This document shows, piece after piece, positions 34,663-43,765 of a DNA stretch of 64,000 nucleotides (position 1 is the stretch's first letter; each line of letters starts with the position of its first letter). The stretch comes from Cupriavidus plantarum. GTDB lineage: Bacteria > Pseudomonadota > Gammaproteobacteria > Burkholderiales > Burkholderiaceae. A program made the position numbers and the translations under genes. Location: the NCBI RefSeq assembly GCF_905397285.1, contig NZ_CAJPUX010000005.1, positions 1 through 64,000 of the forward strand, given 5' to 3'. The notes under the pieces were generated by a model. That model had not been told where the DNA came from. It searched no databases and saw nothing but the letters and a program-made list of their open reading frames with translations.

Positions 34663-36398
34663 CCGAAAACGCTCGCCTGCGCCTCACGCTGGAGAACTAT
34701 TGCCAGCGTTTTCGCCTGACGCTGCAGGCGATCGGCGAAGGCGTCATCGTGCTCGATGCCGCGGGGCGCGTCGACTATCTGAACCCCATCGCCGAGCAAC
34801 TGACGGGGTGGAGTCTCGACGAAGCGCGCGGCCGGCCCAGCGAGGTCGTCTGCCGCCTCGTGGACGAACACACCCGCCTCAGCCTGCGGCGCGCGGTGCG
34901 CGATGCCGTTGCCCATGGCACCTCGCGCACGATGCTGGGCCGCGCAATCCTGCAAAGCCGCCATTGCCTCGAACACCGCGTGGAGGTGGCGGCCGCCGCG
35001 ATTCCCGATGTCGGCGATGCCGACATGGCTTCCCCCGGCGCCTCCCTCGGCGGCGTGCTGACCTTCCGCGACGTGTCGGAGCAATACCGGCTGGGCCGCG
35101 AGATGGAATACCGCGCCACGCACGATACGCTGACGGGCATCATCAACCGCGATGAATTCGACCGCCGGCTCAATGCCACGCTCGCGGAGGCGCGCGCCTC
35201 GCACCTCCAGCATGCGCTGATGTTCATCGACCTCGACCAGTTCAAGCTCGTCAACGACGCGGTGGGCCACGCGGCCGGGGACGAACTACTGCGCCAGATC
35301 GTGCGCGTGATCAGGCGATCGGTGCGCGCCACGGATGTCATCGCGCGGCTCGGCGGCGACGAGTTCGGCGTGGTGTTCAGCCAGTGCTCGATCGAGTCCG
35401 CGCAGGCCATGGCCAACAAGATCTGCCGCGACATCGATCAGTTCCGCTTCCAGTTCGCGGGCCAGCGCTTCCACGTCGGCGCGAGCGCGGGGCTCGTGCC
35501 CGTCGACGAGCGCTGGACCACCTCGGCCGCGCTGCTCCAGGCGGCGGACAGCGCCTGCTACGCGGCCAAGGCTGAAGGCCGCAACCGCGTCCACACCTAC
35601 CTGCCGGCGGACGAAATCGTCGAGGCGCATCGCGAGGAAATGCAATGGGCCCGCCGCATCGAGACCGCGCTCGACCGCAACCAGTTCGTGCTGTACTGGC
35701 AGCGCGTCATGCCGCTGCAGATCGACAACTGCCTCGTGCATGCCGAACTGCTGCTGCGCATGGTCGATGACAACGGCAACCTCGTGAACCCCGGCGCGTT
35801 TCTCGGCGTGGCCGAGCGCTTCCATCTGGCCACGCGGATCGATCGCTGGGTCGTGCGCACCGTGTTCGCATGGATGCATGCCCATCGGGAGGAGCTTGAC
35901 CACGTCGGCACGGTGGCGATCAATCTGTCGGGGCTGTCGATCGGCGACCGCGACTTCCATCGCTTCGTCAAGGCGCTGCTGGAGACGACGGCCTTCGACC
36001 ACCACAAGATCTGTTTCGAGATCACCGAAACGTCGGCGATCATGAATCTGGCCGAGGCCTCGTCCTTCATCGGCAGCATGCGCGTGCATGGGGTGCGGTT
36101 CGCGCTCGACGACTTCGGCGCCGGCGCCGCGTCGTTCGGCTACCTGCGCAACCTCGACGTCGATTACCTGAAGATCGACGGGCAGTTCATCCGCGGCCTG
36201 TCGAGCGATCGCGTCAATCAGGCTACCGTGCGCTGCATCCGGGACGTGGCCAATATCACCGGGCAGTTCACCGTGGCGGAGTTCGTGGAGACGGAGGCCG
36301 TGGAATCCCTGCTGCGCGAGATCGGCATCGACTTCGCGCAGGGATACCTGCGGCACCGGCCGGCGCCGCTGGCCGACATCTTCGCGCTCAGGGTCTGA
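34659..36398 (+). CDS. PAS-GGDEF-EAL c-di-GMP turnover protein
   Basis: A 579-residue cytoplasmic protein. The order is PAS (about 15-140, GVIVLDAAGRVDYLNPIAEQ), GGDEF (MFIDLDQFKLVNDAVGHAAG, RATDVIARLGGDEFGVVF, with an intact I-site RATD) and EAL (about 330-570). The EAL domain has HAELLLRM at the signature position (ELL rather than EAL/EVL), AINLSGLSI, CFEITETSAI, ALDDFGAGAASFGYL and YLKIDGQFIRGL, so the metal-binding residues look intact. It could make or break c-di-GMP. Co-translation with the cyclase gene suggests a matched pair. The 3' end overlaps the convergent LysR gene by 11 bp. Confidence 0.93.
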   Translation: MTENARLRLTLENYCQRFRLTLQAIGEGVIVLDAAGRVDYLNPIAEQLTGWSLDEARGRPSEVVCRLVDEHTRLSLRRAVRDAVAHGTSRTMLGRAILQSRHCLEHRVEVAAAAIPDVGDADMASPGASLGGVLTFRDVSEQYRLGREMEYRATHDTLTGIINRDEFDRRLNATLAEARASHLQHALMFIDLDQFKLVNDAVGHAAGDELLRQIVRVIRRSVRATDVIARLGGDEFGVVFSQCSIESAQAMANKICRDIDQFRFQFAGQRFHVGASAGLVPVDERWTTSAALLQAADSACYAAKAEGRNRVHTYLPADEIVEAHREEMQWARRIETALDRNQFVLYWQRVMPLQIDNCLVHAELLLRMVDDNGNLVNPGAFLGVAERFHLATRIDRWVVRTVFAWMHAHREELDHVGTVAINLSGLSIGDRDFHRFVKALLETTAFDHHKICFEITETSAIMNLAEASSFIGSMRVHGVRFALDDFGAGAASFGYLRNLDVDYLKIDGQFIRGLSSDRVNQATVRCIRDVANITGQFTVAEFVETEAVESLLREIGIDFAQGYLRHRPAPLADIFALRV

Positions 36399-37287
36399 CC
36401 GCGCCGAGCAGCCACGCGCGGAACAGCGCGAACGGCGCGTAAGCTTCCCGGTTGTTCGAGACCACGAGGTAGTAGCCGTTGCCGCTCAGGTCAGCCTGTG
36501 CCGCGAACGCATTGACGAGCGTGCCCGCACGCAGTTCGTCCTCGACCAGCACCTTGGGCACGAGCCCGATGCCCATGCCCGCGGAGACCGCCTGGATCAG
36601 GTGCGACGTGACGTCGAACTGCGGGCCGAGCTTGAGGGCGTCGCCCGTATAGCCATGCTTGGAGAACCAGTCGCGCCAGGCCGTCGGCCGCGTCACGACC
36701 TGCAGCAGCGGATATCGCAGCAGGTCGTCCACGGTGCGGATCGGCTCCTGGCGCGCCACGCGGGGACCGATCACCGGCACCATTTCCTCGTCCACCAGAT
36801 GATGGGCCCGCACGCCGGGCCACTTGCCGTCTCCCACGACGATCGCGGCGTCCATGCCGGACTCCTCGAGGTCGAGGTAGGTCCGCGCGTGGACGTGCAC
36901 AAGCACCTCGGGATGTCGCGCATGGAATTCCGGCAGCCGCGGCATCAGCCATTTGCTGCCGAACGTCGGCAGGACGGCGAGGTGAAGCGTACCGCCGCCC
37001 GCCTGGAACGCGATGGCCTGCAGCGTCGCGCTGCGGATCCGTTCGAGCGGGCCCGCCAGTTCCCGCCGGTACATGCGGCCGACGTCCGTCAGCACCACGC
37101 GCCGGCCGATGCGCTGGAACAGCGGGACGCCCAGCAGTTCCTCGAGTGCCTGGACCTGACGGCTGACCGCGCTCTGGGTCAATGACAATTGCTGCGCCGC
37201 ACGCGTGAAGCTCTCGGTGCGGGCCGAGGCTTCGAACGCGAGCAGCGAGGACATGGAAGGCGTGAGCCGTCGTGGATTCATTTCCAT
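36388..37287 (-). CDS. LysR family regulator (GcvA-like)
   Basis: A 299-residue LysR-type regulator. Its HTH is of the GcvA group: MSSLLAFEASARTESFTRAA, QQLSLTQSAVSRQVQALEEL, LGVPLFQRIGRRVVLTDVGR. The effector domain includes GGTLHLAVLPTFGSKWLMPR and QAVSAGMGIGLVPKVLVEDE. The start is ambiguous between 37287 and 37281. It is divergent from the aldolase-amidohydrolase-MFS genes and is the obvious regulator of that operon. Its coding region overlaps the end of the GGDEF-EAL gene by 11 bp. Confidence 0.9.
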   Translation of the reverse strand: MEMNPRRLTPSMSSLLAFEASARTESFTRAAQQLSLTQSAVSRQVQALEELLGVPLFQRIGRRVVLTDVGRMYRRELAGPLERIRSATLQAIAFQAGGGTLHLAVLPTFGSKWLMPRLPEFHARHPEVLVHVHARTYLDLEESGMDAAIVVGDGKWPGVRAHHLVDEEMVPVIGPRVARQEPIRTVDDLLRYPLLQVVTRPTAWRDWFSKHGYTGDALKLGPQFDVTSHLIQAVSAGMGIGLVPKVLVEDELRAGTLVNAFAAQADLSGNGYYLVVSNNREAYAPFALFRAWLLGAVRP

Positions 37288-37461
37288 GGGTTCATTCCAA
37301 AAACTCATCAACAGGGCAACAATTTGTCGCTTGTTGCCGGTCCCGCAAGGCTCGCAAAATGCTCGCACAGTATAAGACGCCGAGACATCCCCCTTCCTGC
37401 TCCCCGATTCTCACCCCATCTCTCACCCCCATCTCTTACCCCCAGCCAAGAGGCCCCTCAC

Positions 37462-38250
37462 ATGAACGCACCGCATGAAGCCAGCGCCCTGGGCGCGTCG
37501 CGCCCGCCGTCCGACTTCGACCCCGTGGAATGGCAGACCCGCGTCGACCTCGCGGCCTGTTACCGCCTGGTCGCGTTGTACGGCATGACCGATCTGCTCT
37601 ACAACCACATCACCGCGCGTATCCCGGGCACGCCCGACCATATCCTCATCAATCCGTATGGCCTGATGTACGAGGAGATCACGGCGTCCAGCCTGCTCAA
37701 GATCGACCTCGACGGGAATATCCTCGACGGCGGCAACGGCTCCTATGGCGTCAACCAGGCCGGCTACGTGATCCACAGCGCCGTGCACGCGGCACGCCAC
37801 GACGTGCAGTGCGTCATCCATACGCATACGCGCGCGGGCTGCGCGGTCTCCGCGATGCAGTGCGGCCTGCTGCCGCTGACGCAGACGTCGATGCGCTTCG
37901 CCCATATCGCGTACCACGACTACGAAGGCGTGGCGCTAGACCTCGACGAGCGCGCGCGCATCGTGCAGGACCTCGGGCAGCTCGATGCCATGATCCTCCG
38001 CAACCATGGCCTGCTGACCGTCGGCGCGAGCGTCGCGCGCGCGTTCAACGCGATGTACTGGCTCGAGATGGCCTGCAAGATCCAGCTCGACGCCATGCAT
38101 GGGACCAAGGACCTGATCATCCCCAGCGAGGCGGTGGTCGAGAAGACCTACAACCTCTATCAGCCTCATGTCCGGCGTCCGTTTGGCGAGTTCGAGTGGC
38201 CGGCGATGCTGCGGCAGCTCGACCGGCGCGATCCGTCGTACCGCACCTGA
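37462..38250 (+). CDS. Class II aldolase/adducin family protein
   Basis: A 262-residue zinc-dependent aldolase-fold protein. Features: LVALYGMTDLLYNHITARIP, ILINPYGLMYEEITASSLLK and the HTHTRAGCAVSAMQCG zinc site. A third His is in MILRNHGLLTVGASVARAF. Many proteobacterial members are not sugar aldolases but decarboxylases or dehydratases of small hydroxy acids. It is the first gene of a three-gene operon (amidohydrolase 13 bp later, MFS importer 56 bp after that), so it probably starts breakdown of an imported acid. Confidence 0.9.
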   Translation: MNAPHEASALGASRPPSDFDPVEWQTRVDLAACYRLVALYGMTDLLYNHITARIPGTPDHILINPYGLMYEEITASSLLKIDLDGNILDGGNGSYGVNQAGYVIHSAVHAARHDVQCVIHTHTRAGCAVSAMQCGLLPLTQTSMRFAHIAYHDYEGVALDLDERARIVQDLGQLDAMILRNHGLLTVGASVARAFNAMYWLEMACKIQLDAMHGTKDLIIPSEAVVEKTYNLYQPHVRRPFGEFEWPAMLRQLDRRDPSYRT

Positions 38251-38263
38251 CGGGAGGCTGCCG

Positions 38264-39157
38264 ATGGCCAAGGTCTATCCCGAAACGCCCGACGCACCGC
38301 GCTGCCTGGCGCCGTCGGCTGACGTCGCCCCCCCTTCGTTCGAAATCCCCCATCTGGCGTGCGATACCCACGCGCACGTGGTCTCCGACGATCCCGATGC
38401 GTATCCCGTGGTCCCGTCGCGCAGCTACACGCCGGTGCCGAGCCCCGAGTCCGCGTATCTCGGCATGCTGGCCGCAACCGGCATGACGCGCGGCGTACTT
38501 GTGCAGATCAGTGTCTATGGCACCGACAACCGCTACATGCTCGAGGTGCTTGCCCGGCATCCCGGACGCCTGCGCGGGGTCGCCGTCGCCGCGCCGGACG
38601 TGTCCGAGCGGGAGCTGGCACGCATGCACGACGCCGGCGTGCGCGGGCTGCGGCTCAACGTGCTGTTCGGCGGCGGCGTAAGCCTGGATGCGATGGAGAC
38701 GCTCGCCGCCAGGATCGGGCCGATGGGCTGGCATTTGCAGCTGTTGCTCGACGCGCGGCAGTTACCCGAGCTGATGCCGCGCGTACGCAAGCTCACGCTG
38801 CCCGTGGTCGTCGACCACATGGGGCACATGCCGGTATCGCTCGGCATGTCGCATCCGGGCTTTCAGGCGTTGCGCCATCTTGTCGCCGACCACGGCTGGT
38901 GGACCAAGCTGTCAGGCGCCTATCGCACTGGTACGCGCCCGGGCTTCGATGACGTCACGCCGTGGGCGCAGGCGCTGATCGAGGCCGGGCCCGACCGCGT
39001 GGTGTGGGGCAGCGACTGGCCGCATGTCGCCGTCGCCGATATGCCGGACACCGGAGCGCTGCGCAATCTGCTTGCGAAGTGGGCGCCCGACGCGGCGATG
39101 CGCCACCGCATCCTGGTCGCCAATCCACAGCGGCTCTACGACTTTCCGGAGGCCTGA
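38264..39157 (+). CDS. Amidohydrolase-family lactonase-like protein
   Basis: A 297-residue TIM-barrel hydrolase of the amidohydrolase_2 group, close in style to 2-pyrone-4,6-dicarboxylate lactonase. Metal-ligand motifs: IPHLACDTHAHVVSDD (DxHxH) and the loop DRVVWGSDWPHVAVADM near the end. PVVVDHMGHMPVSLG carries the middle His. GGGAGG lies 8 nt before the ATG. With the aldolase and the importer it would form a short pathway for a lactone or carboxylic acid; no substrate can be assigned. Confidence 0.88.
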   Translation: MAKVYPETPDAPRCLAPSADVAPPSFEIPHLACDTHAHVVSDDPDAYPVVPSRSYTPVPSPESAYLGMLAATGMTRGVLVQISVYGTDNRYMLEVLARHPGRLRGVAVAAPDVSERELARMHDAGVRGLRLNVLFGGGVSLDAMETLAARIGPMGWHLQLLLDARQLPELMPRVRKLTLPVVVDHMGHMPVSLGMSHPGFQALRHLVADHGWWTKLSGAYRTGTRPGFDDVTPWAQALIEAGPDRVVWGSDWPHVAVADMPDTGALRNLLAKWAPDAAMRHRILVANPQRLYDFPEA

Positions 39158-39213
39158 CACCCGAACTAGCAATGCCGTACCCGTAGCGCACACATAACGA
39201 CAAGGAGCAGCAC

Positions 39214-40539
39214 GTGGAGACAACCGAGCATGTGGAAACTAACGGCGCGCATCCCGCGGCGCAGCGTTCGCAGTGGAACCTCGCGTGGTATCGCGGGCTG
39301 AACCTGGAAGGCAGGCGCGCATTCCATGCCGCGTTCGGCGGCTGGGCCGTCGATGCCTTCGATTTCATGGTGTTCAGCTTCGTGATTTCGTCGCTGATCA
39401 CGGTCTGGGGCATCGATCGCGGCACGGCGGGCCTGCTCGGCACGGTAACGTTGCTGTTCTCGTCGATCGGTGGCTGGATCGCCGGCATTCTCGCCGACCG
39501 GTATGGCCGGACGCGCGTGCTGCAGGGGACGATCCTGTGGTTCTCCGCGTGCACGGTGGCCATCGGCTTCGCGCAGAGTTTCGAGCAGGTGTTCGTGCTG
39601 CGGGCGTTGCAGGGACTCGGCTTTGGCGGGGAGTGGGCGGTGGGCGCGGTGCTCATCGGCGAGATCATCGCGCCAAAGGATCGCGGCAAGGCCGTGGGCG
39701 TGGTGCAGAGCGGATGGGCGGTGGGCTGGGGGCTGGCCGCCATCGCGTACAGTGTCGCCTTCTCGCTGCTGCCGGAGCAGATGGCGTGGCGGTGCCTCTT
39801 CTGGATCGGCGTATTGCCTGCGTTCCTCGTGCTGTACGTGCGGCGCCATGTGAAAGAGCCGGAGATCTTCCTGCGGATCAAGGCCGCCGAGCGTGCTGGG
39901 GGCGCCGGCGGTGCCGAGGGGGATGACACGGCGCGGAAGTCGTCCGCGTGGGCCATCTTCTCGCCGTCGCTGCTGCGCACGACGATCGTCGCGTCGATTC
40001 TCTGCACGGGCATGCAGGGCGGCTACTACGCGATGTCGACCTGGCTTCCCACCTATCTCAAGGTCGAGCGCCATCTGTCGGTGCTGAATACGAGCGGCTA
40101 TCTGCTCGTCATCATCCTCGGGTCGTTCTGCGGCTACGTCGGCGGCGCCTATCTGACCGACTTCTGGGGCCGGCGCAAGAATTTCATCGTGTTCTCGGCG
40201 CTGTCGGTGGTCAGCATCTATCTGTATCTGCGGCTGCCGCTGACCAACACGCAGATGCTGTTCCTGGGCTTTCCGCTCGGCTTCTCGGCGTGCGGCGTGT
40301 TCAGCGGCGTCGGCGCATACCTGACGGAGCTCTATCCGTCCGCGAACCGCGCGAACGGGCAGAGCTTCACCTACAACTTCGGACGCGGCATCGGCGCCCT
40401 CTTTCCAAGCCTCGTCGGCATGCTCAGCCAGACCACGAGCCTCGCCACCGCGATTGCCATCTTCGCCGGCACCGCCTATGGGGCCGTACTGCTGATGACG
40501 CTGTTGCTGCCGGAGACGAAGGGACAGGCGCTCGAGTAG
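39214..40539 (+). CDS. MFS carboxylate importer
   Basis: A 441-residue, twelve-helix MFS protein beginning at a GTG with AAGGAG well placed upstream. Features of the acid-symport groups: GGWAVDAFDFMVFSFVISSL at helix 1, GGWIAGILADRYGRTRVLQG at the loop 2-3 and FGGEWAVGAVLIGEIIAP at helices 4-5. A second cytoplasmic motif is TDFWGRRKNFIVF. It is the last gene of the aldolase/amidohydrolase operon and likely imports the substrate. It is convergent with nitH, and the two stops are 36 bp apart. Confidence 0.88.
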   Translation: METTEHVETNGAHPAAQRSQWNLAWYRGLNLEGRRAFHAAFGGWAVDAFDFMVFSFVISSLITVWGIDRGTAGLLGTVTLLFSSIGGWIAGILADRYGRTRVLQGTILWFSACTVAIGFAQSFEQVFVLRALQGLGFGGEWAVGAVLIGEIIAPKDRGKAVGVVQSGWAVGWGLAAIAYSVAFSLLPEQMAWRCLFWIGVLPAFLVLYVRRHVKEPEIFLRIKAAERAGGAGGAEGDDTARKSSAWAIFSPSLLRTTIVASILCTGMQGGYYAMSTWLPTYLKVERHLSVLNTSGYLLVIILGSFCGYVGGAYLTDFWGRRKNFIVFSALSVVSIYLYLRLPLTNTQMLFLGFPLGFSACGVFSGVGAYLTELYPSANRANGQSFTYNFGRGIGALFPSLVGMLSQTTSLATAIAIFAGTAYGAVLLMTLLLPETKGQALE

Positions 40540-40565
40540 CGCCGGGTAGCGTCGGGTAGCGCCGG
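40536..40565. repeat. Three 10-bp tandem repeats (GTAGCGYCGG)
   Basis: GTAGCGCCGG, GTAGCGTCGG and GTAGCGCCGG, head to tail, include the MFS stop codon and lie between convergent genes. Probably neutral; no hairpin and T-run are visible. Confidence 0.7.
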
Positions 40566-40575
40566 TGTGTCGCGA

Positions 40576-41847
40576 TCAGGCTGCGAGCGCTTCCTGCCCG
40601 GCCTGCTCGCGAATGCGGGCGGCGAGGTATTCGGCGTCGCGGGCGATGCCCGAGAAGCGGCCGGATCCCCAGGTGTGAAGCCACGGCAGGCCCAGGAAGT
40701 ACAGGCCCGGCACGGGCGTCACGCCGCGCTTGTGGCCGGGGTAGCCCTTCCCGTTGAACACCGGCGCGTCCAGCCAGCCGAAGTCCGGACGGAAGCCGAT
40801 GCACCAGACGATGGCGCCGATATTGGCGCGCGACAGGTCCAGTGCGGTGCGCTCCTCCGGTGGCGTCCACACAGGCTCGTAGACCGACCCCGGCGGCGCA
40901 TCGATGTCGTGTCGCGCGATGTGCTTGTCGATGCCGGCGTTGATGCGGTTGTACGTGGCATCGGCATCGTCGAGATTCTCCCGCAGGTTCGGCGCGAATC
41001 GCAGCATCCCGTACTGATAGTCCTCCAGCGCGCCAAAGAGCTCCATGCCTTCGCTCGCGAACTTGCGCAGGTCGATGTCGCGCCCGCCGTCGCGGCCCGT
41101 CACGTAGTGATTGGTGTTGTCGCGCACGCCCTCGCGCAGCGGATGCTCCTCCACGGGCATGTCGTAGTACTGCATGTCCGCAAGCCAGTCCACCACGTCG
41201 CGGCCGCGGTAGAAGCGCGCGCAGCGCGGCGCCTGCCCCACGGCCAGATACACCTTGCGCCCCGCGAGATGCAGGTCCTCCGCGATCTGCGCGCCGGACT
41301 GCCCGGAGCCCACCACCAGCACGGCACCTTCCGGCAGCGCCTGCGGATTGCGATAGTCGGCGGACTGGATCTGCCTGATGCTCGACGGCAGCCGCTCGGC
41401 CATGCGCGGCACGATGGGCGTGTGATAGCCGCCCGACGCCACCACGACCTGATCGGCCGTGAAGTCGCCACCGCTCGTGCTCACATGGAAACCGCCGCCC
41501 TCGCGCCGCGTGACGCGCTGCACCGCCGTGTGCTCGCGCACGGGCGCATCGACCTTGCGGATGAAGGCGTCCAGGTACTCGACGATCTCGTCCTTTTTCA
41601 TGAAACCGTGCGGATCGTCGCCGTCGTACGGATGCCCCGGCAGCGCGCACTGCCAGTTCGGCGTGACGAGGCAGAACGCGTCCCAGCGCTGCTCGCGCCA
41701 CGTATGCGTGACGGTCCTGGCCTCCAGCACGAGGTGATCGATCCCCGCGCGCTGCAGGCAATAGCTCATCGAAAGCCCAGCCTGTCCTCCGCCGACGATG
41801 ATCACGCTGTAGTGATCGCTGTCTTGACTCTGATTCGTTGCGGACAT
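40576..41847 (-). CDS. nitH: Flavin-dependent oxidoreductase, MSMEG_0569/NitH type
   Basis: A 423-residue flavoprotein monooxygenase. It has the FAD loop VIIVGGGQAGLSMSYCLQRA and a second Rossmann loop VLVVGSGQSGAQIAEDLHLA for NADPH. Other landmarks are TPNWQCALPGHPYDGDD and IVWCIGFRPDFGWLD. The sequence and its place as the last gene of the cluster match the MSMEG_0569 family, called NitH in Nit1C clusters. It probably inserts oxygen on a nitrogen- or carbon-rich intermediate; its substrate is not known. It starts 37 bp after nitG. Confidence 0.85.
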   Translation of the reverse strand: MSATNQSQDSDHYSVIIVGGGQAGLSMSYCLQRAGIDHLVLEARTVTHTWREQRWDAFCLVTPNWQCALPGHPYDGDDPHGFMKKDEIVEYLDAFIRKVDAPVREHTAVQRVTRREGGGFHVSTSGGDFTADQVVVASGGYHTPIVPRMAERLPSSIRQIQSADYRNPQALPEGAVLVVGSGQSGAQIAEDLHLAGRKVYLAVGQAPRCARFYRGRDVVDWLADMQYYDMPVEEHPLREGVRDNTNHYVTGRDGGRDIDLRKFASEGMELFGALEDYQYGMLRFAPNLRENLDDADATYNRINAGIDKHIARHDIDAPPGSVYEPVWTPPEERTALDLSRANIGAIVWCIGFRPDFGWLDAPVFNGKGYPGHKRGVTPVPGLYFLGLPWLHTWGSGRFSGIARDAEYLAARIREQAGQEALAA

Positions 41848-41884
41848 GTCCCGTCCTCCCTTGTTTGTTGATTGGCGTCCGGTA

Positions 41885-42172
41885 TCAGCGACCGAAACCG
41901 AGAAATTTCACTGTGGCATCGGGCTGCGCGGCATAGCGCTCGGCCGTCGCCTCGATCTGTGCGAGCTGGTCCATCGCCGACGAGCAGGAATAGCCATAGC
42001 GCTGCCGCACACGCTCGGACGCGGCACCGAGCGCGGCGCGCGCCCGCGCCAGGAAATCGTCGAGCGGGTATTCGGCGCCAGCCTCGAAGTGGGACTCGAC
42101 GACCGTCGAGGGCGAATAGCAGGTGGCCTCGGTCTGATCGGGCCAGGCGATGCGAAAATAGGTCACAGGCAT
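41885..42172 (-). CDS. nitG: MSMEG_0570-family protein (NitG)
   Basis: A 95-residue protein starting MPVTYFRIAWPDQTEATCYS, followed by STVVESHFEAGAEYPLDDFL and a C-terminal helix ending VKFLGFGR. It matches the small MSMEG_0570-type nitrogen-starvation protein always found in Nit1C clusters. No catalytic motif is visible apart from two scattered Cys. TGAGGAA lies about 9 nt before the ATG. Reading further upstream would run into nitF; the chosen start leaves a 19-bp gap. Confidence 0.8.
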   Translation of the reverse strand: MPVTYFRIAWPDQTEATCYSPSTVVESHFEAGAEYPLDDFLARARAALGAASERVRQRYGYSCSSAMDQLAQIEATAERYAAQPDATVKFLGFGR

Positions 42173-42191
42173 GAGAAGTTCCTCAAGGGGC

Positions 42192-43181
42192 TCAGTCGTG
42201 GTGCTCGGGCGGGACGATGAACGGATCGCGCGCGAAGTCCCAGAGCAACGTCCGGTCGTCGTCACCGTCATGGACGGTCACGCGCGCGCCATGGTCGATC
42301 GCACCGATGTCTTCGCAGGCAAGCCCCCGCGCGCGAAACCGCGCGGTCACCGCCTCGACGTGCGAAGGCGACACGGCAAGCAGAAAGCCGTAGCTCGGAA
42401 ACGCCGCCAGCCAGCGCGCCATCGGCACATCGTCCGGCCGGGGTATGCGCGACAGATCGATGTCCGCGCCGACGCGCGAGCATTCGAGCAGCATCAGCGC
42501 CGTACCCAGCGTGCCGGCCATGCTGATGTCCTTGGCCGCCGCGCAGAGGCCCGCTTCGGCAATCTCCGGCAGCAGTTCCAGATCGTCGCGCAGGCGCCCG
42601 GCGGGCGCCTCGGTCGAAGCATTCCAGTACGGGTACGGCTCGGCGAACGCCCCGCGCAAGTCCACCGTCATCAGCAGCCGGTCTCCGGGACGCGCGGCAA
42701 AGCTCGACAGCAGCCGCTGCGCGCGGCCGAGGATGGCCACCGCGAGCTGGCCGTGATCGCTGCGCGCATTACTGTGTCCGCCGACGATCGGCACGCCATA
42801 GGCGGCGGACGCCGCGGCCATGCCGGCCAGCACCTCCTTCGCGCCATCGATCGTCTCGCTCCAGATCGCATCGACCACGGCGAGCGGGCGGCCGCCCATC
42901 GCGTAGACGTCGCTGATATTGACCATGACCGCGCTGTAGCCGGCGAACCACGGCATCGCGCGAATGAAATCGCTCACCATGCCTTCGATCGCGAAGAGCA
43001 GATAACCGCCGGCCCCATCGTCAATGGCCGCGCAATCGTCGCCAACCGCAACGGCCTGATCGAGATCGGCCACGCCACCGGGCAGCGCGCGGCCGAGCGA
43101 CGACAGCATGCCCGCGATATCGGCCTTGTGGCCGAACCCGCGGCTCGCGCGCAGCGTGGACACGATCTCCTGCACGTTCAT
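42192..43181 (-). CDS. nitF: AIR-synthase-like protein, Sll0787/NitF type
   Basis: A 329-residue relative of PurM/ThiL/SelD-type ATP-dependent enzymes. Features: AVAVGDDCAAIDDGAGGYLL (the metal/ATP GDD loop), FIRAMPWFAGYSAVMVNISD, VYAMGGRPLAVVDAIW and GVPIVGGHSNARSDHGQLAV. Members activate an amide or carbonyl with ATP. Sll0787-type proteins accompany the nitrilase and radical SAM genes in this cluster. The start overlaps the nitE stop by 4 bp (ATGA), so translation is coupled. Confidence 0.85.
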   Translation of the reverse strand: MNVQEIVSTLRASRGFGHKADIAGMLSSLGRALPGGVADLDQAVAVGDDCAAIDDGAGGYLLFAIEGMVSDFIRAMPWFAGYSAVMVNISDVYAMGGRPLAVVDAIWSETIDGAKEVLAGMAAASAAYGVPIVGGHSNARSDHGQLAVAILGRAQRLLSSFAARPGDRLLMTVDLRGAFAEPYPYWNASTEAPAGRLRDDLELLPEIAEAGLCAAAKDISMAGTLGTALMLLECSRVGADIDLSRIPRPDDVPMARWLAAFPSYGFLLAVSPSHVEAVTARFRARGLACEDIGAIDHGARVTVHDGDDDRTLLWDFARDPFIVPPEHHD

Positions 43182-43765
43182 GCCGCGCTCCGCCCCGGCG
43201 CGGTAAAGCCGACATGCGGCGTCGTGCACGGCGGATAGTACGCAAGGTCCGCCTCCATCCGATGATGCGGACGGCCGAGCAGCGTCTCTTCCCCGAGCGA
43301 CTGCCAATGCAGGCGGCGGAACAGCGGCTCGTTCTGGCTCTGCACGTGCGCGAGGAAGCGGCGGCAGCCCATCGCGTGCGCGCTGCTCACGGCCAGGCGG
43401 ATCAGCGTGGCGCCGATCTTGCCCTGGTTGCGGAACGCCGTATCGACGGCAAGCCGGGAGCCGTACCACACGCCGGGCTCGCTTTCGTGAATGCGCACGG
43501 TCCCGACCACTACGTCTGCCTTGCCCGTTTCGCTCTTGACCGCCACGAGGAGCTGCGCCATCTCGTCGATGTCGTCGCGATCATCGCTATCGAAAATGCC
43601 CTGCTCCGCGCAGAACACGGCGCGGCGCAGGCGCATGGCCTCGTCGGCTTCCCACCGCGACGTGGCCCAGCGAATGCGAAACACCGTTTCCACGGCTGCC
43701 GGTGCCGCTGTGGGTGCCGGCGTCAATGCGGATGCGGGCACCTCCACACACAGATCTTCCATCAT
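43178..43765 (-). CDS. nitE: GNAT-family protein, MSMEG_0567/NitE type
   Basis: A 195-residue N-acyltransferase-like protein. After a Pro/Ala-rich N-terminus the GNAT core runs AMRLRRAVFCAEQGIFDSDD, then GVWYGSRLAVDTAFRNQGKI with the acyl-CoA loop (RNQGKIG), then AMGCRRFLAHVQSQNEPLFR and FRRLHWQSLGEET. It fits the MSMEG_0567 family of the cluster. The start is the first of two adjacent ATGs and overlaps the nitD stop. The acyl acceptor is unknown. Confidence 0.85.
   Translation of the reverse strand: MMEDLCVEVPASALTPAPTAAPAAVETVFRIRWATSRWEADEAMRLRRAVFCAEQGIFDSDDRDDIDEMAQLLVAVKSETGKADVVVGTVRIHESEPGVWYGSRLAVDTAFRNQGKIGATLIRLAVSSAHAMGCRRFLAHVQSQNEPLFRRLHWQSLGEETLLGRPHHRMEADLAYYPPCTTPHVGFTAPGRSAA

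Noticed and set aside
33786..36398. An 870-codon start for the GGDEF-EAL protein
   Set aside because: Its first 291 codons run out of frame through the cyclase gene; ATG 34659 overlapping the cyclase stop (ATGA) is the natural start.
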